A stretch of 52,667 nucleotides of DNA, taken from positions 1-52,667 of the forward strand of contig JACDCC010000191.1 in NCBI GenBank assembly GCA_013694595.1, given 5' to 3'. Of the stretch, positions 8,927-16,441 are shown one piece after another; positions within the stretch are counted from its first letter, which is position 1, and each line of letters begins with the position of its first letter. The position numbers were made by a program, and so were the translations under genes. The DNA comes from Chthoniobacterales bacterium. GTDB lineage: Bacteria > Verrucomicrobiota > Verrucomicrobiia > Chthoniobacterales > UBA10450. The notes below the pieces were generated by a model. It was not told the origin of the DNA, did not search any database, and saw nothing but the letters and a program-made list of their open reading frames with translations.

Positions 8927-9370
8927 TCAACCGCCGATTACGCGGATAACACGGATAAGAGATTCATGAGCGGAAATCTGGGGAATATCCGTCCGTTGCT
9001 GGCGGACGACGCGCTTCCAGTCCAGCCGCGCATTCTTAAAATTTAAGAGGAGGACTAACTCAAGGCCGGTAATGTTCAGATAACCAATCATCTGCGCGAC
9101 GTGGGTATCGGTGAACGCGGCGACCACCTTTGGATCGATGAGCACAAGACCGTCGACAATCAAATCTGGCACCAGCGTGCCGATTAACTGCTGACGAAAG
9201 TAAACCGGATACGAAGGCTGCACGGTGACGCCATGTCCGCGCTGCTGGAGTTCGATCACCAACGCCCGCTCGTAAAGTTTTTCGTCCAGCCCGGGTCTCA
9301 GCTCATTCAGCACATCCATGGCAATCCCGAGAATCCGGCCACTCAGCTCGCTGTGCAGTACTTCTCCCAT
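8927..9370 (-). CDS. GxxExxY family protein
   Basis: 147 residues. The family-defining motif is visible near the N-terminus as GLDEKLYERAL (G-x-x-E-x-x-Y). It is followed by a PD-(D/E)XK-like core (LVPDLIVDGLVLIDPKVV) and a C-terminal strand region (GYLNITGLELVLLLNFKNARLDWKRVV). The start codon lies inside the right inverted repeat and the last codons (encoding RVIRVIGG) lie inside the left one, so the gene nearly fills the cassette 8930-9395. It follows the upstream PilT-like gene by 5 bp and precedes pilT by 1 bp. GxxExxY proteins are of unknown function and often occur in many copies in Verrucomicrobiota genomes; a nuclease-like fold is proposed for the family. Mobility is inferred here from the inverted repeats. 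Confidence 0.9.
   Translation of the reverse strand: MGEVLHSELSGRILGIAMDVLNELRPGLDEKLYERALVIELQQRGHGVTVQPSYPVYFRQQLIGTLVPDLIVDGLVLIDPKVVAAFTDTHVAQMIGYLNITGLELVLLLNFKNARLDWKRVVRQQRTDIPQISAHESLIRVIRVIGG
8930..8961. repeat. Left inverted repeat of the GxxExxY cassette
   Basis: 32-base sequence that matches the reverse complement of 9364-9395 at 27 positions, including a perfect 15-base core GATTACGCGGATAAC (8936-8950). It covers the 3' end of the GxxExxY gene and lies a few bases upstream of the pilT start codon. A second GCGGATAAC-like half (ACGGATAAG) follows the core, so the repeat has an internal near-repeat. Confidence 0.85.
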
Positions 9371-9395
9371 CCACGTTATCCGCGTAATCCGCGGT
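9364..9395. repeat. Right inverted repeat of the GxxExxY cassette
   Basis: Partner of 8930-8961 with the core GTTATCCGCGTAATC at 9375-9389. It contains the GxxExxY start codon (9368-9370) and, in the other reading frame, the last codons and TAA stop (9376-9378) of the upstream PilT-family gene. The upstream protein therefore ends in residues supplied by the repeat (DRGLRG). Confidence 0.85.
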
Positions 9396-10518
9396 CAATC
9401 TCTTCTCTTCCGACGCGCGCGTGCATCAGTTGTTTTTGCTCGGCGCGCGCGCAAGCCTCTTCCGCGGTGATAACGCCGCGGTCGTAGAGATCCGTCAACG
9501 CGTCATCCATCAGCTGCATCCCCTGTTTTTTTCCGGTCTGGATGATGCCGGGAAGCATGTAGGTTTTCGCTTCGCGGATAACATGCGCGACCGCGGGAGT
9601 GTTCGTTAGCGTCTCCAGCGCGAGCGCCCGGCCAGTGCCATCGGCGCGCGGCACCAGTTGCTGGCTGATGATGCCGCGAAGCGATTCGCTCACCATCACG
9701 CGGATCTGCTCCTGCTGATCCACCAGAAAGACGTCGAGCAGACGGTCGAGCGTCCGCGACGCATTTCCGGTGTGCAGCGTTCCCAATACCAGATGGCCCG
9801 TCTCCGACGCGGTAATCGCGAGTGAAATCGTCTCCAGATCGCGCATCTCCCCGATCATGATGACGTCTGGATCCTCGCGCAACGCGCCACGTAGCGCGGC
9901 GCTGAACGAAAGCGTGTGCGTATGCACTTCGCGCTGCGTGATGTGGCAGCCCTTTGGCTGGAAGATGTACTCGATTGGATCCTCTAGCGTGATGATGTGC
10001 TCACGACGCTCGATGTTTACCTGCTCGACGAGGGCGGCCAGCGTGGTGGACTTGCCGCTCCCGACCGATCCAGTGACAAGAATCAGCCCGTTCTGGTAAC
10101 GCGTGAGGAGCTTCAGATGTTCGGGCAGCCCGAGATCGTCCATCGTCCGCACGTGCGTGTTGATGATGCGGAAAACGAGATCGTTCCCGAGGCGCTGACG
10201 GACGGCGCTGGTGCGAAAGCGCCCAAAGTCCGTCGAGTACGCGAAATCAGCATCGCCGCGCTCCGCGAGTTGAGCCTTCTGGACGGCGGGCAAAAAGCCC
10301 TCAGCGAGCCTCGCCGTTTCCTCGGCTGTTAGCGGCAGCGCATCCGGCCAAATCGGCCGGAGAGTGCCCTGCAAACGCCAGATCGGCGGGGCGTTCACCC
10401 CGAGGTGAATGTCCGACGCGCCGGCTTTCTGCCCGTAGGCGAGATATTCGTCGACGTGACGGAGATGACCGACGGCAGACGCAGGTTGCGTGACCGGCAG
10501 AGATGCTTCAACGGGCAT
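9376..10518 (-). CDS. PilT/PilU-family pilus retraction ATPase (second copy)
   Basis: 380-residue ATPase related to pilT and encoded upstream of it on the same strand. ASDIHLG lies in the N-terminal domain. The P-loop is GSVGSGKST (150-158, with Val in place of the usual Thr), the Asp box is ITLEDPIEY, Walker B is DVIMIGEMRDLET and the His box is GTLHTGN. Sequence differs from the other copy throughout, so it is a paralogue (PilU-like or PilT2) rather than a recent duplicate. The C-terminus is odd: the final residues and stop codon come from the inverted repeat of the GxxExxY cassette, so the original tail has probably been replaced. PilT/PilU pairs typically act together in retraction. Confidence 0.9.
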   Translation of the reverse strand: MPVEASLPVTQPASAVGHLRHVDEYLAYGQKAGASDIHLGVNAPPIWRLQGTLRPIWPDALPLTAEETARLAEGFLPAVQKAQLAERGDADFAYSTDFGRFRTSAVRQRLGNDLVFRIINTHVRTMDDLGLPEHLKLLTRYQNGLILVTGSVGSGKSTTLAALVEQVNIERREHIITLEDPIEYIFQPKGCHITQREVHTHTLSFSAALRGALREDPDVIMIGEMRDLETISLAITASETGHLVLGTLHTGNASRTLDRLLDVFLVDQQEQIRVMVSESLRGIISQQLVPRADGTGRALALETLTNTPAVAHVIREAKTYMLPGIIQTGKKQGMQLMDDALTDLYDRGVITAEEACARAEQKQLMHARVGREEIDRGLRG

Positions 10519-10574
10519 GGCGCGGTGCCACGACCAATAAGCGCCCGCGGAAAAAGGGTAAATCTAAAACGCCG

Positions 10575-10982
10575 CTACCACTTGCGCTGCGCGCTACCCG
10601 GCTGGTAGCCGCCGAGCTTCCGCGTGACGAAGCTGACCACCAGTGGGCGCAACATGGTGGCCGCAAACCGCAACGCCCCCATGGCGAGGCCCGCCGCCAT
10701 CAAACCCTTCTTCTGCTCCTCGCCTTTCTTCTGCTGCCCGCTTTTGCCGCGCGCGTCGACGACCTTCTTCTTCGTGGTCGCCCGCGCGGTCATCACGACG
10801 CCGGTCAACACCACGGCCGAAATCCAGACCTTGGTATTCCTTTGAAACGACTTCCGGAACTTGAGCGGGAAATCCAGCTCGTAGCGCAGCCCGGAGAGGT
10901 CACGCGCCAGCCGATCACGCGAGTGCGCGATCTGCTGCCTTAGCTCGTGGAGTTCTCGTTCTTGTTTAGGGTCTTTAGCCAT
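10575..10982 (-). CDS. Small membrane protein of a YqjD/YqjE-type cluster
   Basis: 135 residues. A charged, Arg-rich N-terminal region (about 1-50, likely helical: ERELHELRQQIAHSRDRLARDLSGL) is followed by a hydrophobic segment (about 53-66), a Lys-rich hydrophilic stretch (71-91) and a second hydrophobic segment (about 93-116). It starts within the end of the holin-like gene (overlap about 43 bp), so the two are translationally coupled. By position it corresponds to the third gene of yqjD-yqjE-yqjK-like clusters, but sequence similarity to YqjK cannot be judged by eye. Function unknown; probably inner-membrane. Confidence 0.7.
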   Translation of the reverse strand: MAKDPKQERELHELRQQIAHSRDRLARDLSGLRYELDFPLKFRKSFQRNTKVWISAVVLTGVVMTARATTKKKVVDARGKSGQQKKGEEQKKGLMAAGLAMGALRFAATMLRPLVVSFVTRKLGGYQPGSAQRKW

Positions 10983-11371
10983 TCGCGATCTCTCTTCAAT
11001 TCAGCGACGCTCGCCGCAAATATCGGCTTGGTGATCTGGACTTTCGCAAAGAAACCGAGACCTGCAGCCAGCACGAAGTGCAGCACCGCGGCTGACAGCG
11101 CGATCCAGACCCACGAGATTCCGGCCGCGTGCGCGATGCCGAAGATCACGCTCACGATCAGGAACACGTAGCCCGAAACCACAAGCACCAGCGCAGTGAT
11201 AATCGCGCCAGCGAGCAACAGCAGGTGCAGGAGAGCCGACTTCGACTCCCGCGCAAACAGGCCGATACGACTCTCGAAAAAACCTGCCAGAGCACTTGTC
11301 AGCGCCAGCAGATTATTGAGCAAACCCGCGTGCCCCGCCGGATTGCGGAACCGCATCGACTCTCCAGCCAT
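10940..11371 (-). CDS. Phage holin family (YqjE / Holin-X-like) membrane protein
   Basis: 143 residues with two strong hydrophobic helical hairpins (about 50-80 and 85-110) after an N-terminal amphipathic region, and a charged C-terminus (ELKRDREWLKTLNKN). This is the pattern of the Phage_holin_3_6/YqjE family, which is chromosomal and not a lysis holin. It begins 11 bp after the DUF883-type gene and overlaps the next gene, giving a compact three-gene operon. In E. coli yqjE sits beside yqjD, a ribosome-associated membrane protein. A role in envelope stress or stationary phase is inference from that context. Confidence 0.78.
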   Translation of the reverse strand: MAGESMRFRNPAGHAGLLNNLLALTSALAGFFESRIGLFARESKSALLHLLLLAGAIITALVLVVSGYVFLIVSVIFGIAHAAGISWVWIALSAAVLHFVLAAGLGFFAKVQITKPIFAASVAELKRDREWLKTLNKNENSTS

Positions 11372-11382
11372 TCAGTGCGCTG

Positions 11383-11706
11383 TTATCGGCGAAAGATCAT
11401 GCCCAGCACGAAGCCGATGCCGAGCGCCGAGAAGACGGCTTTGGTCGGGTTTTCGCGGACGTACTGCTCACCGTCCTCCTGCAGAGTGCGAGCGCGCGCG
11501 GTGGCATCTCCCCAGGCCTCCTCCGCTTTGCCGCGATATTGACCCGCGATTTCCGTCGCCGCAGTGCGGAGATCGTCCGCTGCCTGCCGCGCGTGCGTTT
11601 TGCTGCTCTCGAGCCGTCCGCTCGATCCCGTCGTGCCCCCCGCTGCTCCGCCGCTCCCGGCGCCGCCGTCGCCACCGCCTTGATTACCTTTATTTTGTTC
11701 AGCCAT
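11383..11706 (-). CDS. DUF883 (YqjD/ElaB-like) membrane-anchored protein
   Basis: 107 residues. The first 30 are glycine/serine-rich low complexity. A long helical region (about 32-80) rich in Ala, Glu and Arg follows. The C-terminus has the DUF883 hallmark: YVRENPTKAVFSALGIGFVL and a terminal GMIFRR, a single membrane helix ending in arginines. YqjD and ElaB of E. coli bind ribosomes at the membrane in stationary phase; the same role is possible here but not shown. It is the first gene of a three-gene operon with a YqjE-like protein and a small membrane protein. Confidence 0.85.
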   Translation of the reverse strand: MAEQNKGNQGGGDGGAGSGGAAGGTTGSSGRLESSKTHARQAADDLRTAATEIAGQYRGKAEEAWGDATARARTLQEDGEQYVRENPTKAVFSALGIGFVLGMIFRR

Positions 11707-11865
11707 GATATTTGTCCTGTGATTTGTCTGTTCAGAGCGTCCGCCGCGCAGCCCTACCGGGGCGCGTACAGAGCGAACCCGCTCTTCTTAGGCAGAAACG
11801 TAAATCGCGCGCCAACTGCGCTTACCGACGATCAATTTCTCCGCGAGCGAGCCGCCGCGCGTGTC

Positions 11866-12084
11866 TCACTTCTCGCGAAAGATGATCCGCGCCTTTGTCA
11901 AATCGTAGGGAGAGAGTTCCACCTCCACCTTGTCGCCCGGGACGATGCGGATGAAATGCTTTCGCATCTTGCCTGAGATGTGAGCGAGGACATTGCGATT
12001 CCCCGGCAGATCGACGCGAAACATCGTGCCCGGCAAGACCTGGGTCACGGTTCCCTCGGTCACGATCTGTTCTTCCTTCGCCAC
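11866..12084 (-). CDS. infA: Translation initiation factor IF-1
   Basis: 72 residues, the normal IF-1 length, forming a single OB (S1-like) fold that binds the ribosomal A site during initiation. Conserved segments are clear: [33 protein letters not shown] and [18 protein letters not shown]. The single gene stands alone, about 160 bp upstream of the DUF883-type gene on the same strand. Confidence 0.97.
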   Translation of the reverse strand: MAKEEQIVTEGTVTQVLPGTMFRVDLPGNRNVLAHISGKMRKHFIRIVPGDKVEVELSPYDLTKARIIFREK

Positions 12085-12154
12085 CGGAAAAGGATATTCA
12101 CGAATAGCAGCCTACTCAAGCCGCCTCCTGCAGCCACAGATCCGACGAACGTGA

Positions 12155-14077
12155 TTATTCGCGGCCTAACGAGACCGCCGGAAGATATTCCGCCGCTGCG
12201 CCGCGCTTCCACCACGCGCCGGGTTCCGCCCCCTCGCCGCGCCGCGTAAAGCTGTAGTCGTAAACGCGTGCGCGCACATAACGTGGCGGCGTTTCCGGGA
12301 ATGGATTGCGCTCCAATAGCGCGACCACATCGGGGCTGTTGCGGAGCAGACTTTCTGCGAACCGGAGGAACCAACGGTTGTCGCGGTAGGTGCCGAGCGC
12401 CGCGAACCACATTTGCCAATCCAGCCGCGGCTGGTGCGGCGCGACCCACCGCGGCGCGCGGTGCAGGTCTCCTGGTTTCCAGCGGAATTCGTACGGCAGC
12501 CACTCCGTTCCATCCGCGCTCCCTTCGACGACGATCTCCGGACGCGATTTCGTCATCACGCGGAAGAGCCCGTAGCCGTTCACGATCCGGAACGGCTCGA
12601 GCATCCCGTGAAGCACCGTAACGGGGCGCGGCCAGGAGGCTTCCGGCTGGAACGCGCTGAAGAGCAACGCCGCGTTCACGGGCAGCGTCAGCAGGAGCAC
12701 CACGACAGCCAACCAGCGCGCAGCTTTGGCGCCAAGTCTGGTAGAGCCAGACTCCGTCGAGCCTGGTGTTGATGCGGTGTCGCTCCCAGGCTCGACAGAG
12801 TCTCGCCCTACCGCGTGCCCAGATCGTCCGCGCAGCGAACGCCACGCCGTGTCGTCGACTAACAAGAGGCAGAGCGCGATTGTCAGCAGATTGAAGAACG
12901 CATAGTTGCCGGTCAGGAGAATCAGCACCTGCAACGCGATCAGGAGCATGCACCCGATGACCCGCGGCCGGCGCGGCGCCCAGATCAGGAATGGCACGAT
13001 GGTCTCCACGACGAGCACGAAGACGGTCGAGAATTGCTGCAACCAGAGCGGAGCTTGATGCGCCCACCAGCCGAGCACCGTCGGGAGCGGTTGCGTCTCG
13101 AAGTGGTAATTCAGCGCCGTCAGATCCCACCACGAGTCATCGCCGCTTGTGAGCTTCACGACGCCCGACATGAACATCAGCTTGAAGAGCAGGAGCTTCA
13201 GCAGGAACAACGCGACGCGCGAGAGCGGCGCCTCATTCCGCGCCGTCATCCGCCACGTCCACGGCGCGAAGAAAATCGCGAGAAATCCGGTTTCGAGCAG
13301 CAGGATGTCCCATTGGAAACTGAGGAACGTTTGGCCTGCAATCGTCAGCGAGAGATAGCAGACGAACGCCAGTAACAGCGAAAGCGCGGGAGCAATCCCC
13401 ACCATCAACAGCAGGGACGCCGCTGCGCCCGTTGCGCAGAGCAAATGCAGAAACATGTCGCTGGTATTCAGCCAGCACAGCGTCGGCAGCAGGAACGGCG
13501 CACTCGCTCCGAGGTGTGCGCGCGCAGCCGGAAGAAATCCGGCCACCGGCAGGATGCCGTTCGCGCCGACGAGCCCATCGACCTGCACCCAGAGAGAGCT
13601 GAACGCGATGAGGAAAATCGCGCCGAGCGCCCGCAGGAACCAACGCCGGCTGACGAAATAATTCGGCCGGCGAACATCATGACCCCAGAGCAGTCGAGTT
13701 GCAGCGGAAGCAAGGGTGCGGTTGCGCGCGACGATGGAGTAAGCCGCTTCGGTGAGGAACGCGAAGCCGGGCAACCGCTCATAACAACGCGCCGCGAACC
13801 CGCCGCCCCGTCGGTGCGCGAGCGAACGAAAGACAGCTTCCGCTCCGCTCACGATCCGCCCATCGGGTTCGATCAACTGCACCGCACCCGCGAACTCCTC
13901 CGGGGCGATTTCCGGGAACGCGGCTGCGCGTTCCTGCGAAGGTGCGTACTCGACGGCGTCGCCGGTCATCTCCCGCCACCGCTCGATCCAGCGTCTGCAG
14001 AAATGACAATCGCCGTCGAAGATCAGCAGAGGCTTCGCTGGCGGATTGGCGACGCGGCGTGGGATGGCAGCAGTCAT
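12155..14077 (-). CDS. DCC1-like thiol domain fused to lipase maturation factor family protein
   Basis: 640 residues. Residues about 15-125 form a DCC1 (DUF393) thioredoxin-like domain with the motif DGDCHFCRRW. From about 145 onward the protein is a polytopic membrane protein of the lipase maturation factor family: many hydrophobic segments up to about 410 and again at 450-470, then a conserved soluble C-terminus (PRWVAPHQPRLDWQMWFAAL, FLRFAESLL). Residues about 422-446 (VGRDSVEPGSDTASTPG...) are encoded by a palindromic repeat inserted in frame between membrane parts. The start codon is 9 bp beyond the stop of the exonuclease III gene, so the pair is probably co-transcribed. In vertebrates LMF1 folds lipases; the bacterial role is unknown. 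Confidence 0.87.
   Translation of the reverse strand: MTAAIPRRVANPPAKPLLIFDGDCHFCRRWIERWREMTGDAVEYAPSQERAAAFPEIAPEEFAGAVQLIEPDGRIVSGAEAVFRSLAHRRGGGFAARCYERLPGFAFLTEAAYSIVARNRTLASAATRLLWGHDVRRPNYFVSRRWFLRALGAIFLIAFSSLWVQVDGLVGANGILPVAGFLPAARAHLGASAPFLLPTLCWLNTSDMFLHLLCATGAAASLLLMVGIAPALSLLLAFVCYLSLTIAGQTFLSFQWDILLLETGFLAIFFAPWTWRMTARNEAPLSRVALFLLKLLLFKLMFMSGVVKLTSGDDSWWDLTALNYHFETQPLPTVLGWWAHQAPLWLQQFSTVFVLVVETIVPFLIWAPRRPRVIGCMLLIALQVLILLTGNYAFFNLLTIALCLLLVDDTAWRSLRGRSGHAVGRDSVEPGSDTASTPGSTESGSTRLGAKAARWLAVVVLLLTLPVNAALLFSAFQPEASWPRPVTVLHGMLEPFRIVNGYGLFRVMTKSRPEIVVEGSADGTEWLPYEFRWKPGDLHRAPRWVAPHQPRLDWQMWFAALGTYRDNRWFLRFAESLLRNSPDVVALLERNPFPETPPRYVRARVYDYSFTRRGEGAEPGAWWKRGAAAEYLPAVSLGRE
12740..12812. 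repeat. REPIN-like palindrome inside the lipase maturation factor gene
   Basis: Two 27-base arms, 12740-12766 and 12786-12812, are inverted repeats of each other at 24 of 27 positions, separated by 19 bases. The arms share the core with the hairpin at 7731-7759 (GGCGAGACTCTGTC). The 73-bp unit keeps the host reading frame open and encodes a Ser/Thr/Gly/Glu-rich linker. No transposase is nearby. Confidence 0.8.
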
Positions 14078-14086
14078 TGCGAAGCG

Positions 14087-14860
14087 TCAGCCGGAGAACT
14101 CCGCCCAGATCGGCGCGTGATCGGACGGTTCTTTTCCTTTGCGCATCTCACGGTCGATTCCAGCATCAGTGCACTTCGCCGCGGCCGATCTGCTCGCGAG
14201 CACCGCGTCGATGCGCAAACCGCGGTTCTTCGGAAAGGAAAGCATTCGGTAATCCCACCAGGTAAACAGCCCCGTCTCCTTCCGGTGCAACCGCAGCGTG
14301 TCGACCAAGCCGCCGCCCGCACACAATCCTTCGAGGGCTGCGCGCTCCCCATCCGAGCACATGATCGCGCCGCGCCAGAGCACCGGGTCGTGCACATCTT
14401 CGTCGCGCGGGGCCACATTGAAATCCCCGCACACGATCAGATCTCCGGCAGTGTTTTCGTGCGCGCGCAGGCAACTCCCGAGCCGTTCATACCACTTCAA
14501 CTTATACTCGTACGCGGGCGAACCTACTGCCTGTCCGTTCGGGGCATAAACCGAGAACACGCGCATGCCGCCGATCGTCGCCGCGATCACGCGCGCCTGC
14601 GGGTCCGCATCTTCATCACAGAGCGTCGCGCGGATTTCCTGTGGCTCGAGTTTCGAAAAGATCGCGACTCCGTTGTACGATTTCTGTCCATGGAACGCTG
14701 CGTGATAACCGGCAGCGCGGAGTTCCAGCTGCGGGAACTGCTCGTCCATGCACTTCGTCTCCTGCAGGCAGACGATGTCTGGTTTGCCATCTGCCAGCCA
14801 CGCCAGCAGGCGGTCCTGCCGCTTGCGCAGCGAGTTGATATTCCAGGAGACGATTCTCAT
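14087..14860 (-). CDS. xth: Exodeoxyribonuclease III (AP endonuclease family 1)
   Basis: 257-residue DNA repair enzyme cutting at abasic sites and degrading 3' ends. All landmark motifs of the exonuclease III fold are seen: WNINSLRKR at the N-terminus, LQETK (Mg-binding Glu), YNGVAIFSK, VYAPNG, GDFNVAP (Asp/Asn pair), WWDYR, and SDHAPI at the C-terminus with the catalytic Asp-His. Length is normal. The lipase maturation factor gene follows 9 bp downstream on the same strand. Confidence 0.96.
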   Translation of the reverse strand: MRIVSWNINSLRKRQDRLLAWLADGKPDIVCLQETKCMDEQFPQLELRAAGYHAAFHGQKSYNGVAIFSKLEPQEIRATLCDEDADPQARVIAATIGGMRVFSVYAPNGQAVGSPAYEYKLKWYERLGSCLRAHENTAGDLIVCGDFNVAPRDEDVHDPVLWRGAIMCSDGERAALEGLCAGGGLVDTLRLHRKETGLFTWWDYRMLSFPKNRGLRIDAVLASRSAAAKCTDAGIDREMRKGKEPSDHAPIWAEFSG

Positions 14861-14898
14861 TGATCGAGAATAGGCGAATCACCCGGCGGCTCCATCCC

Positions 14899-15023
14899 TG
14901 TCATCCCGAGGCTGGCGAAGCGCGCCGAGGGACCTCACGCAGGATGCCGGATCAAACTAACCAGATGCGCATAACCAGCACCCCGCGCGAGGTCCCTCGC
15001 CGTCTGCGCGGCTCGGGATGACA
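14899..15023. repeat. Palindromic intergenic repeat (family shared with 51420-51544)
   Basis: Arms at 14899-14936 and 14989-15023 form an imperfect inverted repeat. The right arm contains GAGGTCCCTCGCCGTC and CGCGGCTCGGGATGAC, and the left arm begins TGTCATCCCGAGGCTGG. It fills most of the gap between xth and the metallo-hydrolase gene. The same right-arm sequence recurs at 51511-51544, so this is a dispersed element. Confidence 0.8.
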
Positions 15024-15047
15024 CATTGCGAACGCGTAGCGGCAGGC

Positions 15048-16424
15048 TCATAGCTCGATGTCAATTCCCGAAGTTGGCACGATCACCTGCGAGTCCGGCA
15101 GCGCGGTCGCAATTTGGGTGCGGACCCACTCGACTGCCGGCGGATCACCGTGCACCAGCACCACCTTCTTCGGCGCTAGTTTCTTGATGTATTCGAGGAT
15201 CGATTCACGCGACGCATGCGCGCTGAATTGGAACGTTTCGATGTTGCAGCGCAATTCCTGCGCCGGTTGCTCGGGATCGAGCGAAACCATGTCGCCCGGC
15301 TTTGCCGTGCGCAGAATGCCGGCCGGTGTGGTCGGATCTGCGTAGCCGACGAAGAAGATCGAATGCTGCGGATTGCTGATGATCTGCCGCGCGAACGTGT
15401 TCGAAAGCGTCTTGGGAGTCATCATCCCGCTCGACAAGGCATAAACGCGTCCGCCGCGCGCCGGCGCTTCGTGGATGTTTTGGCCGTTCAGGACGAACGG
15501 CTGGAGCGCCTCGAGCAGTTGCAGACGCGGAAAGTTGCGCCGGCTGGTGAGCGCATAGCGATCGTAGATCTCCGTCATGCGCGTGCTGAGCCCGCCGATA
15601 TAGATCGGAAATTCGCCGAGCAGCTGCTCACGCCTGAAACGGTGGAACATCGCCAGCGCCTCCTGTGTTTTCCCAAGCGCGAAAACCGGCATCAAGACGC
15701 AGCCACCGGCGGCAAACGCCCGTGCAATCGCTTCGGCGAGCCGGCGTTCTTCTGCGGCGCGGGTGAATCCTTCCGGGAGCGGATGATCTCCGCGCGTCGT
15801 CTCGATTACCAGAACGTCGATGCCTTCGTCAGGAAACTTCGCGCCCTGCGCGATCGTCTGATCATCGAAATTGACGTCGCCGGTATAGAAGATCGTCCGG
15901 CCTTCCGCGCGCAACAAAACCCCGGCCGAACCGAGCACATGCCCGGCATCGATAAACTCGAAGGTCGCGCCGTTCTCCCGCTGCTGGCGGACGCGCTCGC
16001 CCTTCAGAGTGACGGGTTGGCGATATCGGCAGGTGCGCCACGCTTCGGAGGCGCGGTTCGTCTCGCGATGAGTGAAGAGAGGTGGCAGCATCCTGCCGAG
16101 CTCCTCCTGCTGCCGCGTCATGACGTTCACGGAGTTGTGCAGCAACGCGTCACCGATATCGGCGGTCGCTTCCGTCATGAACACGCGCGCCTGCGGGTGA
16201 CGCCGCATCAGCACCGGCAGTGTGCCCATGTGATCCTGATGCGCATGCGAAACGATGATCGCATCCACCGGTCGATCGCCGATCGCCTCGAAGTTCGGCA
16301 GCGCCTCATCCCCCTCCTGCTTCGGGTGCATCCCGGAATCGAGCACCAGCCCTTGGCCGGCAATCTCCAGATAATAGGAATTGGCGCCGATCTCGGTCTG
16401 ACGGGTCAGGTTCGTGAATTTCAA
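15048..16424 (-). CDS. MBL-fold metallo-hydrolase with beta-CASP domain (RNA-processing exonuclease type)
   Basis: 458 residues from a TTG at 16424. The metallo-beta-lactamase core shows the zinc motif SHAHQDHMG, then GHVLGSAG and YTGDVNFD. The inserted beta-CASP region follows (VFALGKTQEALAMFHRF), and the RNA-specific metallo-hydrolase C-terminal part has FSAHASRESI and VHGDPPAVEW. It is thus like bacterial relatives of CPSF73 that process RNA. The start is uncertain: the frame is open further upstream to 16601, but that part lies antisense-free inside the CHASE2 gene region and encodes an Arg/His-rich non-conserved stretch, while LKFTNLTRQTEIGANSYYLE is the usual beginning. No obvious ribosome site precedes the TTG. 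It follows the CHASE2 gene on the same strand. Confidence 0.88.
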   Translation of the reverse strand: MKFTNLTRQTEIGANSYYLEIAGQGLVLDSGMHPKQEGDEALPNFEAIGDRPVDAIIVSHAHQDHMGTLPVLMRRHPQARVFMTEATADIGDALLHNSVNVMTRQQEELGRMLPPLFTHRETNRASEAWRTCRYRQPVTLKGERVRQQRENGATFEFIDAGHVLGSAGVLLRAEGRTIFYTGDVNFDDQTIAQGAKFPDEGIDVLVIETTRGDHPLPEGFTRAAEERRLAEAIARAFAAGGCVLMPVFALGKTQEALAMFHRFRREQLLGEFPIYIGGLSTRMTEIYDRYALTSRRNFPRLQLLEALQPFVLNGQNIHEAPARGGRVYALSSGMMTPKTLSNTFARQIISNPQHSIFFVGYADPTTPAGILRTAKPGDMVSLDPEQPAQELRCNIETFQFSAHASRESILEYIKKLAPKKVVLVHGDPPAVEWVRTQIATALPDSQVIVPTSGIDIEL

Positions 16425-16441
16425 GAGGGAGGGTGCAGGGG

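Noticed and set aside
10940-11371. Phage lysis holin
   Set aside because: The sequence and neighbours match chromosomal YqjE-like proteins; no other phage genes are nearby.
12060-13133. 357-codon minus-strand frame inside the lipase maturation factor gene
   Set aside because: Out-of-frame reading of the true gene; Arg/Ala/Pro-rich composition.
13445-14863. 472-codon forward frame across the lipase maturation factor and exonuclease III genes
   Set aside because: Opposite two well-supported genes; sequence is Arg/Ala-rich and not domain-like.
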